Assembly (NCBI RefSeq): GCF_007280415.1 | Contig: NZ_VKKU01000002.1 | Location: forward strand, 744,001 to 808,000 | Length of the DNA: 64,000 nt | From: Sphingorhabdus contaminans | Lineage (GTDB): Bacteria; Pseudomonadota; Alphaproteobacteria; Sphingomonadales; Sphingomonadaceae | Direction of reading: 5' to 3' | Shown here: positions 53,197-61,802 of the stretch, in pieces | Position numbering within the stretch: position 1 is the stretch's first letter | How the letters are laid out: each line of letters opens with the position of its first letter | Made by a program: the position numbers and the translations under genes | Notes under the pieces: model-generated | Database searches by the model: none | The model's input: the letters and a program-made list of their open reading frames with translations, nothing else | Told to the model about the DNA's origin: nothing

Positions 53197-55023
53197 ATGG
53201 CGCGGGTGCCGCCTTTAGAAACCCCGACCGATAGCAAGCCCGATTTCGCCGTCATGCGGCGGTTCTTGCCCTATTTGTGGCCAAAGGACCAGATCGGGCT
53301 GCGTGTGCGTATCGTCGGCGCCCTGCTTCTGGTCGTTCTGTCCAAGCTGATACAGTTGAGCATGGCGTGGCTTTATGGCGCTGCGGTCGACCGGATGGTG
53401 CCGGGCATGGAGGACGGCGTTGCCATCGCCATTGCGCTGGTCGCGGCCTATGCGGGCGCGCGTTTTAGCGGCGTATTGTTCGACAATTTGCGCAATGTCG
53501 TTTTCGAACGCGTCGGACAGGACGCCACCCGACGCCTTGCGGAAAATGTCTTTGGCCATTTGCACAATCTGTCGATGCGGTTCCACATGAACCGGCGGAC
53601 AGGAGCCGTCACCAAGGTCATTGAGCGCGGCACCAAGAGCATCGATATCATGCTCTATTTCCTCCTGTTCAATATCGCGCCGACGCTGCTCGAACTGATA
53701 CTCGTGTCCGCCTATTTCCAGATCGAATTTGGCTGGGGCCTTGTGGCGGCGACCTGGGTCATGGTGGTCGCCTATATCAGCTTTACCGGCGTCATCACAA
53801 ACTGGCGCAACAAATTGCGCGAGGAAATGAACGAGCTCGACACCCAGACGGTGGCCAAATCGGTCGACAGCCTGCTGAACTATGAAACCGTCAAATATTT
53901 CAACGCGGAAAAGCGGGAATCGATCCGCTACAATCAGGTCGTCAGCCAATGGGCGGATGCGGCCGTCAAATCTGAAAACTCGCTCGCTGTCCTCAATATC
54001 GGCCAGTCCCTCATCACAAATCTGATGATGGCAGGGGCGATGGGCTATGTTGTGTGGGGCTGGTCACAGGGGCAATTTACCACCGGTCATGTCGTGACGG
54101 TCAACACGCTTCTGGCGCAGCTTTTCCGGCCGCTGGACATGCTCGGTATGGTTTATCGCACGATCCGCCAGGGCCTGACCGATATGGCGGCGATGTTTGA
54201 ACTGATCGATACGGCACCTGAAATCGTCGATGCCCCGGGCGCGCCATCTCTCGTTATCAACGGCGGCGCGCTTGCCTTTGAAAATGTCCAGTTCGGTTAT
54301 GAGGCCAATCGTCCGATCCTGAAAGGTGTAAGCTTTGAAATCCCGCCCGGCGGCCGTCTGGCGGTTGTTGGGCCGTCCGGCGCAGGGAAATCGACAATTG
54401 CCCGCCTCATTTACCGCTTTTACGATGTTACCGGCGGTCGGATCATGATCGATGGCCAGGATATCCGGCAGATCACGCAAAGTTCCCTGCGATCCCAGAT
54501 CGGCATTGTCCCGCAGGATACCGTGCTTTTTAACGACAGTATTGGTTATAATATAGGTTATGGCCGCGAAGGTGCAGACCAGACGGCGATAGAAGAAGCT
54601 GCGCGGGGCGCCGCCATCCATGACTTCATCGCCTCCCTGCCCGAAGGTTATGATGCAAAAGTTGGCGAGCGTGGCCTGAAATTGTCCGGCGGGGAAAAGC
54701 AACGGGTGGCCATTGCCCGTACATTGCTGAAAAATCCCCCGATCCTGATCCTGGACGAAGCAACCAGTGCATTGGACAGCCGGACCGAGGCAGAAATCCA
54801 GTCGACACTCGACCGTATTTCCGTACGCCGCACGACCATCATCATTGCGCACCGGCTTTCCACGATCGTCGATGCAGACCGCATCCTTGTTCTGGAAGCA
54901 GGTCAGGTAGCCGAACAGGGTACGCACCACGAATTGCTGGCAAAGGGCGGGCTCTATGCCGAAATGTGGGCACGGCAGCAGAATGAGGTCGAAGAAGAGA
55001 TGCTTGCCGAGCAGCAAAGCTAA
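53197..55023 (+). CDS. Atm1/HMT1-type ABC exporter (ABCB family)
   Basis: 608 residues: six-helix membrane domain (about 30-330) containing the Atm1-like VDSLLNYETVKYFNAEKRE, then an ATPase with Walker A VGPSGAGKSTIARL, Q-loop, signature LSGGEKQRVAIARTL, Walker B ILILDEATSALD and switch His IAHRL. The YFN-x-E segment is characteristic of Atm1-type exporters of glutathione-linked sulfur or metal species. It works as a homodimer. Confidence 0.92.
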   Translation: MARVPPLETPTDSKPDFAVMRRFLPYLWPKDQIGLRVRIVGALLLVVLSKLIQLSMAWLYGAAVDRMVPGMEDGVAIAIALVAAYAGARFSGVLFDNLRNVVFERVGQDATRRLAENVFGHLHNLSMRFHMNRRTGAVTKVIERGTKSIDIMLYFLLFNIAPTLLELILVSAYFQIEFGWGLVAATWVMVVAYISFTGVITNWRNKLREEMNELDTQTVAKSVDSLLNYETVKYFNAEKRESIRYNQVVSQWADAAVKSENSLAVLNIGQSLITNLMMAGAMGYVVWGWSQGQFTTGHVVTVNTLLAQLFRPLDMLGMVYRTIRQGLTDMAAMFELIDTAPEIVDAPGAPSLVINGGALAFENVQFGYEANRPILKGVSFEIPPGGRLAVVGPSGAGKSTIARLIYRFYDVTGGRIMIDGQDIRQITQSSLRSQIGIVPQDTVLFNDSIGYNIGYGREGADQTAIEEAARGAAIHDFIASLPEGYDAKVGERGLKLSGGEKQRVAIARTLLKNPPILILDEATSALDSRTEAEIQSTLDRISVRRTTIIIAHRLSTIVDADRILVLEAGQVAEQGTHHELLAKGGLYAEMWARQQNEVEEEMLAEQQS

Positions 55024-55291
55024 GGACGGACAGCATCTTTCTGGTTGGAAAATGGAACTATTTTCGGGCGACTGTATTTTTTTGAAACAATTGCGGTGTA
55101 CCTGAACTGCGTTAACCAAATATCTTCACCATCTGCTGCGTGAATTCTGAATAGGTTAGTGTGAATTTCGCGGGACTTCGCGCTTCAAATGCAACTTTGG
55201 TTAATCACATTGATCCACATTTTCCGGGTGATAGCGGGGAATCGTGGCGCGTTTTTTATCGCGCTGACATGTTCTTCCAGAGGAGGTTTAT
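55024..55291. other. 268-base intergenic region
   Basis: No gene is seen. It contains TTAACC in GCGTTAACCAAATATC and its complement in TTTGGTTAATCAC, which resemble CtrA half-sites but lack the second half at the right spacing. Confidence 0.3.
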
Positions 55292-55540
55292 ATGAAAGCC
55301 CGCACCCTGCTTACCCTCGGCCTTGCATCCGCGATGCTGATTGCTCCTGCTTCGGCATTTGCCAAAGACGAGCGTGATCCCGGCCGCCTTCCGCGCGTCG
55401 ACAAGAATAAGGATGCTCCGGCGCCTGCGCCTGTTTCAACTGCCAATGGCGAAGCCGTCACCACGCAGTCCGTGGATGTACGTGACCCCGGCAGCGCAAA
55501 AGTACCGGACAAATCGCGCGACACCATCCGTCGCCGCTGA
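55292..55540 (+). CDS. Small secreted protein, unknown
   Basis: 82 residues with a good ribosome site (AGAGGAGG) and a signal peptide (LLTLGLASAMLIAPASAFA). The mature ~58 residues are hydrophilic, charged and Pro/Ala-rich (DERDPGRLPRVDKNKDAPAPAPV), probably disordered. RDPG occurs twice (DERDPGRLP and DVRDPGSAK). No family recognised. Confidence 0.7.
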   Translation: MKARTLLTLGLASAMLIAPASAFAKDERDPGRLPRVDKNKDAPAPAPVSTANGEAVTTQSVDVRDPGSAKVPDKSRDTIRRR

Positions 55541-55550
55541 ACATGGCGGA

Positions 55551-55577
55551 GTGCGCTTCCCGCATCGGGAAGCGCAC
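55551..55577 (+). terminator. Perfect 11-bp hairpin between two secreted-protein genes
   Basis: GTGCGCTTCCC (55551-55561) pairs fully with GGGAAGCGCAC (55567-55577) over a 5-base loop. No T-run follows on the plus strand, so it may stabilise the upstream mRNA or attenuate the next gene rather than terminate alone. Confidence 0.6.
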
Positions 55578-55628
55578 CCGAAATTCTGGCACATCCGGTC
55601 GGATGCTTTTATGCAATGGGGGCATAAA

Positions 55629-56402
55629 GTGAAACGCGCGGTACTGACGCTCATATTATTGCTGGTGGCAATTACAGGCACCGTATTGAATCCGGCCGTC
55701 GCGGCCGAGCGCGATTACACGCCCAATCACCCCAATCTCGAGGATGAAGAACGGGTATATGCCGGTTTTTCCTTCACGCCGCTTTTGGTCGAAACGAAGG
55801 TCGCCGGAGTGGATGTGGAGGTTGAAACGTCCATCGTCCGGGAAGTCCGGGCTCTGGCACCTTCGGTACCCTCGACGGCTGCGCTTCCTGCGGCGCCCTT
55901 GCACGACGGTAGCGCCGCCAAACGTGCGGCGCGTGCAACCGATGTACGAATCTCCGCGCGGCGAACATTCGCGCTCAGTTCCAAATTCTTTGTCGACACT
56001 CTGGCTCGGGCAGAACTGCCCACAGGGGATGTTCAGACCGGACTGGGCAGAGGGCGGACGGAATTCATGGCGGATCTGGGTGTGCGATCCGAAATTGGGC
56101 GGTTCAGCCTGTGGGCCGGCGGCGCCCGCAAAGCCAATCTCAAAACCAGATGGTCCTCCGGTCGCGACGTGAATGAAGTATATGCTGGCTGGAATGCCCG
56201 GATAGGGAAGTCTTCCGATTTGCGCATGGACTTTGTCGCGACGCAAAAGCGCGAAAACTATCTTCGCCGCGAACAGTCAATATCCACCGAATTCAGCAAG
56301 GCTATTGGCCCCGGCAAAAGAATTGCCGTTTATGCCGGCCGCTATACCGGGCCATGGGGCAAGGAAGTAAGCGCAGGGGCAACTCTGCGTTTCAAACTCT
56401 GA
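55629..56402 (+). CDS. Exported beta-barrel-like protein, unknown
   Basis: 257 residues from GTG 55629 (GGGGG six bases upstream); an in-frame ATG at 55611 is the alternative. Signal peptide (VLTLILLLVAITGTVLNPAVAA), then a linker of Val/Ala-rich sequence and a C-terminal half of alternating strands (RRTFALSSKFFVDTLARAELP, FSLWAGGARKANLKTRW, DLRMDFVATQKRENYL), ending ...AGATLRFKL with the terminal hydrophobic pattern of an outer-membrane barrel. Function unknown. Confidence 0.65.
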   Translation: MKRAVLTLILLLVAITGTVLNPAVAAERDYTPNHPNLEDEERVYAGFSFTPLLVETKVAGVDVEVETSIVREVRALAPSVPSTAALPAAPLHDGSAAKRAARATDVRISARRTFALSSKFFVDTLARAELPTGDVQTGLGRGRTEFMADLGVRSEIGRFSLWAGGARKANLKTRWSSGRDVNEVYAGWNARIGKSSDLRMDFVATQKRENYLRREQSISTEFSKAIGPGKRIAVYAGRYTGPWGKEVSAGATLRFKL

Positions 56403-56460
56403 ACCCTGTTTCTTAAGCGCGGAGCCTTTACAGGCCTAAATCTGTTCTTTAATTGTTCCA

Positions 56461-56492
56461 AAGCGACTCAACTATCCACAGCGGAGTCGCTT
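56461..56492 (+). promoter_or_regulatory. Stem-loop in recQ leader
   Basis: AAGCGACTC (56461-56469) pairs with GAGTCGCTT (56484-56492) over a 14-base loop, ending 55 bases before the likely recQ start. It could be an operator palindrome or a leader hairpin. Confidence 0.45.
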
Positions 56493-56547
56493 CATGGTCG
56501 CATCACGGTCTATCCTGGAAGAGTTATCAGGGTTAGAGGGTGGCGCG

Positions 56548-58326
56548 ATGGCAACCGCCCCTGTACCAGTTAAAGCTGCCGACATATTGCACCGTGTCTT
56601 TGGTTTTCCGGCCTTTCGCGGGGTTCAGGAAGATATTGTGTCGCGGGTGCTGGCTGGTCGGAACAGTCTGGCCGTGATGCCGACGGGGGCAGGAAAGTCC
56701 CTGTGCTATCAATTGCCGAGCGTGATGATGGACGGCACGACCATCGTCATTTCTCCCCTGATCGCGCTGATGCATGACCAGATGCGGGCGGCCGATGCCG
56801 TCGGTATCAGGGCAGCGACGCTGACTTCGGCAGACGATAACCGGGCCGAAACCATGAACCGCTTTCGACAGGGGCAGCTCGATCTTTTATATGTCGCGCC
56901 GGAACGGGCGAACAGCTTTGAATTCCGTGGCCTGTTGCGGGAGAGCAAGATAGCGCTTTTCGCCATCGATGAGGCACATTGCGTATCCGAATGGGGGCAT
57001 GATTTCCGTCCGGATTACCGACTGTTGCGGCCCTTGATGGATGATTTCCCAGAGGTCCCCCGTCTCGCCCTGACGGCCACGGCCGATGCCCATACGCGGG
57101 CGGACATTGCCGAACAGCTTGGCATATCGCCGGACGGCATCATCGTCTCCGGCTTTGACCGGCCCAATATCCGCTACGCCATGACCGGCGGCGGCAAAGG
57201 CGGGGTCGCTTCGCTGGTCCGTTCACTGAATGGCGCCGGCATTGTCTATGCACAGACACGCGACCGGACCGAAAAGATCGCGGCACAGATTGCCGCAACC
57301 GGACGGACCGCGCGCTTCTACCATGCGGGCATGGAGCCACATGTTCGCGCAAAGGCACAGGCCGATTTCGTGGCGTCGGAAGATATGGTGATGGTGGCAA
57401 CGGTCGCTTTTGGCATGGGTATCGACAAGCCGGATGTGCGCTTTGTGGTCCATGCAGGACTGCCAAAGTCAATCGAATCCTATTATCAGGAAAGCGGCCG
57501 TGCCGGACGGGATGGCGATCCGGCGGTGGCCCATATGCTGTGGTCTGCGGGCGACTTTACCCGTGCGCGCGAACGGCTGGCCGAATTGCCGGACGAACGC
57601 CGTGATGCGGAGAGGGTGCGTATCGACGCCCTGTCGCGTCTTGTCGAAACCCACGCCTGTCGGCGCGCGATATTGCTGCGCCATTTTGGCGAAGATCCGC
57701 CCGAGACATGTGGCAATTGCGACAATTGTCTGGAGGCACCAGCGGTAAAGGACGCAACCGAGCTCGCGCAAAAGCTGCTTTCGGCTGTGTACCGGACGGG
57801 GCAGATATTTGGGGTTGGCCACCTGGAAAAGGTTCTGACCGGCAAAAGCGACGAACGCGTCCTCAAATTCGCGCATGACCAGTTGTCGGTCTATGGCATC
57901 GTCGATGACCAGGAAGCCGGATCGCTGAAGCCATTGGCGCGGGCATTGCAGGCGCGGGGCAGCCTGGTTGCCAATGAACATGGCGGCCTGAAGCTGGCGG
58001 GTGATGCACGGCAGATCATGCGCGGCGAAAAAAGGATCGAGATTGCCCTCGTGCCCACAGGTCGCAAACGGCGTGAGCGCGGGGGCGGCAATCCGCTTGG
58101 CGATCCCCTGTTCGATGCCCTGCGGGCCAAACGCCGCGAGCTGGCGGAAGAGGCGGGCGTGCCGCCCTATGTCATATTCCACGATTCCACGCTGCGCGAC
58201 ATGGCGATGCTGAAACCGCGGAACCGGGCGGACATGGCGCTCGTCAACGGGGTCGGGGCACGCAAGCTGGACGCCTATGGCGAGGCGTTTCTGGCCGTAG
58301 TGCGCCAGTTCCAGACGGCCGCATGA
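56548..58326 (+). CDS. recQ: ATP-dependent DNA helicase RecQ
   Basis: 592 residues from the ATG at 56548, with GAGG nine bases upstream; the frame is open from an ATG at 56494. Helicase motifs: FRGVQEDIV (motif 0), MPTGAGKSLCYQLP (I, near residue 48), DEAHCVSEWGHDFRPDY (II), LTATAD (III), VATVAFGMGIDKPDVRFVVHAGLPKSIESYYQESGRAGRDG (V-VI). Zinc-binding Cys in ETCGNCDNCLEAP, a winged-helix RQC domain and a C-terminal HRDC domain follow. It unwinds recombination intermediates. Confidence 0.96.
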   Translation: MATAPVPVKAADILHRVFGFPAFRGVQEDIVSRVLAGRNSLAVMPTGAGKSLCYQLPSVMMDGTTIVISPLIALMHDQMRAADAVGIRAATLTSADDNRAETMNRFRQGQLDLLYVAPERANSFEFRGLLRESKIALFAIDEAHCVSEWGHDFRPDYRLLRPLMDDFPEVPRLALTATADAHTRADIAEQLGISPDGIIVSGFDRPNIRYAMTGGGKGGVASLVRSLNGAGIVYAQTRDRTEKIAAQIAATGRTARFYHAGMEPHVRAKAQADFVASEDMVMVATVAFGMGIDKPDVRFVVHAGLPKSIESYYQESGRAGRDGDPAVAHMLWSAGDFTRARERLAELPDERRDAERVRIDALSRLVETHACRRAILLRHFGEDPPETCGNCDNCLEAPAVKDATELAQKLLSAVYRTGQIFGVGHLEKVLTGKSDERVLKFAHDQLSVYGIVDDQEAGSLKPLARALQARGSLVANEHGGLKLAGDARQIMRGEKRIEIALVPTGRKRRERGGGNPLGDPLFDALRAKRRELAEEAGVPPYVIFHDSTLRDMAMLKPRNRADMALVNGVGARKLDAYGEAFLAVVRQFQTAA

Positions 58327-58372
58327 TGCACACCGCTTGTGCTAACTGCATGATTAAAATATGGGTCGAGCC

Positions 58373-58804
58373 ATGTTCAGAAAATTGACCGATAAAATCC
58401 TTGTCGCCCCGCAGATCGACTGCGCTGCCGTTGCTGCTGCGGCCGAACAGGGCGTCACGTTGATCATCAACAACCGGCCGGAGGATGAATCGGCCGACCA
58501 GACCCCGGGCGCAGAGATTGAAGCCGCAGCAAAAGCGGCCGGGATCGCCTATGTCGCCATTCCGGTGACCCATGCCGGATTTGCCGAATGGCAGGTGACC
58601 GCCATGGCAGATGCGTTGGACAAGGCCGAGGGCAAGGTGCTTGCCTATTGCCGGTCGGGGACACGTTCGACCTTGCTGTGGGCACTGGCCCGGGCGTCGC
58701 GCGGCGACCATCCCGCGGTGCTGAGCGAGCAGGCCGCAGATGCCGGATATGATCTTTCGCCCGTGACGGCGATGATGGACATGGTCCGCGGACGCGCCTC
58801 ATGA
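58373..58804 (+). CDS. DUF442 / TIGR01244-type phosphatase-like sulfur transferase
   Basis: 143 residues from the ATG at 58373 (alternative 58361). FRKLTDKILVAPQIDCAAVAAAAEQGVTLIINNRPEDE and VTHAGFAEWQVTAM fit the family. The active-site loop AYCRSGTRSTLLWAL has the Cys-x5-Arg of dual-specificity phosphatase or rhodanese folds. Such proteins are linked to sulfide metabolism (Blh-like). It overlaps the next gene by four bases. Confidence 0.85.
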   Translation: MFRKLTDKILVAPQIDCAAVAAAAEQGVTLIINNRPEDESADQTPGAEIEAAAKAAGIAYVAIPVTHAGFAEWQVTAMADALDKAEGKVLAYCRSGTRSTLLWALARASRGDHPAVLSEQAADAGYDLSPVTAMMDMVRGRAS

Positions 58805-59211
58805 CACCCATGGTGGCCGAGCTTCTGAAACTGGGCGGGTCCATCGCGGCCATCCTGTTTCTTGCTTGGCTGGCACGCAAACTCGGGCTGGGCGGCGATG
58901 TGCGTATCCGCAGCGAAGAACAGGCCCGCGCCATTGCCGAGGAGATTATCTGCGGATTTGATCCCGTCGATATTGCCATCGACAAGGCCGGCATCGGCGC
59001 ATTGATGCGGGATGCCCAGGGGCGACATCTGCTTGTCCGCCGCCACGGCGCGCATTTTGCCGGACGCCTGCTCGACAACCATAGCGAGACAAGGCTGGAC
59101 CAGAATTTCCTGACCGTCGGCACCGGCGAGCGAACATTTGGTCGGGTCACGCTCAACCTTGGTAAAGACGCACAATATTGGGCTTCGGGCCTCAGGCATT
59201 TACGCACATGA
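58801..59211 (+). CDS. Membrane-anchored hypothetical protein
   Basis: 136 residues. One N-terminal helix (LLKLGGSIAAILFLAWLARKL) and a cytosolic or periplasmic domain (EEQARAIAEEIICGFDPVDIAIDKAGIGALMRDAQGRHLLVRRHGAHFAGRLL...). The family is not recognised. It overlaps both neighbours by four bases, so it should work with the DUF442 protein and the hydroxylase-type protein. Confidence 0.75.
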   Translation: MTPMVAELLKLGGSIAAILFLAWLARKLGLGGDVRIRSEEQARAIAEEIICGFDPVDIAIDKAGIGALMRDAQGRHLLVRRHGAHFAGRLLDNHSETRLDQNFLTVGTGERTFGRVTLNLGKDAQYWASGLRHLRT

Positions 59212-60110
59212 CCGAAAAACTGTTCAATCCTGTCGACTATGCCGTCCCCTTCTTCATCCTGCTCGTCATTCTGGAAATGCTGTGGGTGCGCCGGAATGCG
59301 CCCGAGAAATACGAGCCGCGCGACACGCTGACGTCGCTGGCGCTCGGCACCGGAAGTACTGTTGCAGGTGCGCTGTTCGGCGGCACCATGTTCGCCATCG
59401 CCATGTGGGGCTATGGCTTTCGCATCACGACCATCCCCTGGACCTGGTGGGCATGGATCGCCTGCTTTGTCCTGGATGATTTTTTCTATTATGTCTTCCA
59501 CAGGTCCGCCCATCGCGTCCGCTGGTTCTGGGCAGCGCATGTCAACCACCACAGCAGCCAGCATTACAACCTGTCGACCGCACTGCGGCAGACATGGACC
59601 GGCTTTTTCGCCTTCACCTTCCTGTTTCGCCTGCCCCTGGTCTTTATCGGATTCCATCCGGCGATGATCCTGTTCGTGGGGGCCATCAACCTGATTTACC
59701 AGTTCTGGATCCACACCGAGGCGATTTACAAATTCCCCCGCTGGTTCGAATTCATCATGAACACCCCCAGCCATCACCGCGTCCACCACGCCACCAATCC
59801 GCGCTATCTGGACCGCAACTATGCCGGTGTCTTCATCATCTGGGACCGGATGTTCGGCACCTTTACCGAAGAGGTCGAGGGCGAGAAAATCCGTTACGGA
59901 ATCGTCAAGCAACTGGGAACCTTCAACCTGTTATGGTCGGTTTTCCACGAATGGGTGGGGATCGCGCGGGATATCTGGTCGGCACCCTGGAAGCACAAGT
60001 TGTCTTACGCATGGCGGCCGCCGGGCTGGAGCCATGACAACAGCCGCGACACGTCGGACACCATCCGGCAGCGCTGGCTTGACCGGCAACAGAATCAGCC
60101 TGCGGAATAG
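59208..60110 (+). CDS. Fatty acid hydroxylase/sterol desaturase-family membrane protein
   Basis: 300 residues from the ATG at 59208 (ATGA overlap). Several helices and the full set of di-iron histidine boxes: YYVFHRSAHRVRWFWAAHVNHHSSQHYN and SHHRVHHATNPRYLDRNYAG. Members hydroxylate or desaturate lipids at the membrane; the substrate is unknown. Confidence 0.9.
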   Translation: MTEKLFNPVDYAVPFFILLVILEMLWVRRNAPEKYEPRDTLTSLALGTGSTVAGALFGGTMFAIAMWGYGFRITTIPWTWWAWIACFVLDDFFYYVFHRSAHRVRWFWAAHVNHHSSQHYNLSTALRQTWTGFFAFTFLFRLPLVFIGFHPAMILFVGAINLIYQFWIHTEAIYKFPRWFEFIMNTPSHHRVHHATNPRYLDRNYAGVFIIWDRMFGTFTEEVEGEKIRYGIVKQLGTFNLLWSVFHEWVGIARDIWSAPWKHKLSYAWRPPGWSHDNSRDTSDTIRQRWLDRQQNQPAE

Positions 60111-60174
60111 CCTTATTTACACTCTTGCCAGCAATTAACCGTCCGATTAAACCCTCCACCGAAGAGGAGACGGC

Positions 60175-61761
60175 ATGGACGAATTTGACATCATCGTGGT
60201 TGGCGGTGGATCGGCTGGCAGCGCGGTGGCAGGGCGCCTTTCCGAAGGTGGCCGGTTTAAAATATGCCTGATCGAAGCCGGCGGCAGCAACAACAATATG
60301 CTGATCAAAACGCCGGGATTCATGCCCTTCATCCGCGGTGCGTCCAACTGGAAATATGAAACCGTACCTCAAAAGGGACTGAACGGCCGGACAGGCTATC
60401 AACCGCGCGGGCGCGGGCTGGGCGGGTCGAGTGCAATCAACGCCATGGTCTACATACGCGGCCACCAATGGGATTATGACAATTGGGCCGCGCTTGGTTG
60501 CGATGGCTGGTCCTATGCGGATGTGCTGCCCATATTCAAACGTTGCGAAGACAATGCCCGCGGTGCCAACCCGTTTCATGGCACCGGCGGCCCCCTGTCG
60601 GTCATGGACCAGCATTGGCCGCAAGCAGGAAGCCTTGCCTTCATCGAAGCGGCGGCGGAGCTGCAACTGCCACGCAATTCGGATTTCAACGGCGCAAGCC
60701 AGGATGGTTTCGGCCTGTATCAGGTCACACAAAAAGGTGGCGAACGCTGGACAGCCGCGCGGGCATATGTCGAACCGGCCCGCGACCGCATGGAGATCAT
60801 CACCGGCGCCCTTACGGAAAAAATCCTGGTCGAAAACGGGCGCGTCACAGGCGTCGTCATATCCCAGGGCTGGGGCCGGAAACGCACCATCCGTGCGCGC
60901 GGCGCGGTTGTGCTTTCGGCAGGTGCGTTCGGAAGTCCGCAGATATTGCAGTTATCGGGCATCGGTCCCGCAGCACATCTGCAGAGCGTCGGCATAGATG
61001 TCGTGCACGACAAGCAGGCGGTCGGCGCAGATTTGCAGGACCATATCGATTATGTTTCGAGTTTCGAAACCACGTCGAAAGACGATTTTTTCGGTGATTC
61101 CCTGCGCGGCACGATCCGTATGGCAAAGGCATTTTTCGAACACCGGCGCAAGCGGACCGGAATTCTGACCACATGTTTTGCTGAAGCCGGCGGTTTCTGG
61201 CGGTCCACTGCCGATGCGCCCGCACCCGACATCCAATATCATTTTGTGCCCGCCATGCTGGAAGATCACGGGCGCACCAAGGTGAAGGGCCACGGATTTA
61301 GCTGCCACGCCTGCGTCCTTCGTCCCGAAAGCCGCGGCACCGTACGCCTCGCCTCGCCCGATCCTCGCAAAGCACCGCTGATCGATCCCGCATTCCTGAC
61401 CGATGATCGCGACATGGCAACCCTGCGCCGTGGCGTGCGCGAGATGCATCGCATTTTCAGCGCACCGTCGCTCGCGGCCTATGGCGGAATAGACCGTCAC
61501 CCCGTCAACATCGACAATGATGCCGAACTGGATGCCCTGATCCGCAGCCGCGCCGACACCGTATACCATCCGGTAGGAACCTGCCGCATGGGTTCCGATG
61601 CCGATGCGGTGGTCGATCCACGGCTGAAATACCGGGGGCTGGATGGCCTTTATGTTGCCGACGCCAGCATCATACCGCGGCTGGTTTCGGGTAACACCAA
61701 TGCGCCCAGCATCATGATCGGAGAGCGTGCAGCCGAATTTATCCGCGCCGATTTGCAATAA
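60175..61761 (+). CDS. GMC-family FAD oxidoreductase (choline/alcohol dehydrogenase-like)
   Basis: 528 residues, GAGGAG seven bases before the ATG. FAD-binding GGGSAGSAVAGRLSE...LIEAGG, GMC signature 1 in RGLGGSSAINAMVYIRGH, signature 2 in GAFGSPQILQLSGIGP, and the C-terminal YHPVGTCRMG...RGLDGLYVADASIIPRLVSGNTNAPSIMIGERAAE with the catalytic His and Asn. It oxidises an alcohol; substrate unknown. Confidence 0.94.
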   Translation: MDEFDIIVVGGGSAGSAVAGRLSEGGRFKICLIEAGGSNNNMLIKTPGFMPFIRGASNWKYETVPQKGLNGRTGYQPRGRGLGGSSAINAMVYIRGHQWDYDNWAALGCDGWSYADVLPIFKRCEDNARGANPFHGTGGPLSVMDQHWPQAGSLAFIEAAAELQLPRNSDFNGASQDGFGLYQVTQKGGERWTAARAYVEPARDRMEIITGALTEKILVENGRVTGVVISQGWGRKRTIRARGAVVLSAGAFGSPQILQLSGIGPAAHLQSVGIDVVHDKQAVGADLQDHIDYVSSFETTSKDDFFGDSLRGTIRMAKAFFEHRRKRTGILTTCFAEAGGFWRSTADAPAPDIQYHFVPAMLEDHGRTKVKGHGFSCHACVLRPESRGTVRLASPDPRKAPLIDPAFLTDDRDMATLRRGVREMHRIFSAPSLAAYGGIDRHPVNIDNDAELDALIRSRADTVYHPVGTCRMGSDADAVVDPRLKYRGLDGLYVADASIIPRLVSGNTNAPSIMIGERAAEFIRADLQ

Positions 61762-61802
61762 TCTTGCGGAAAGCTGCCCGCACCGCTAACGGCGGGCGCG
61801 CT

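Noticed and set aside
55100-55215. TTAACC words as CtrA sites or an origin
   Set aside because: The two copies are far apart and neither has the TTAA-N7-TTAA layout; no DnaA box cluster was seen.
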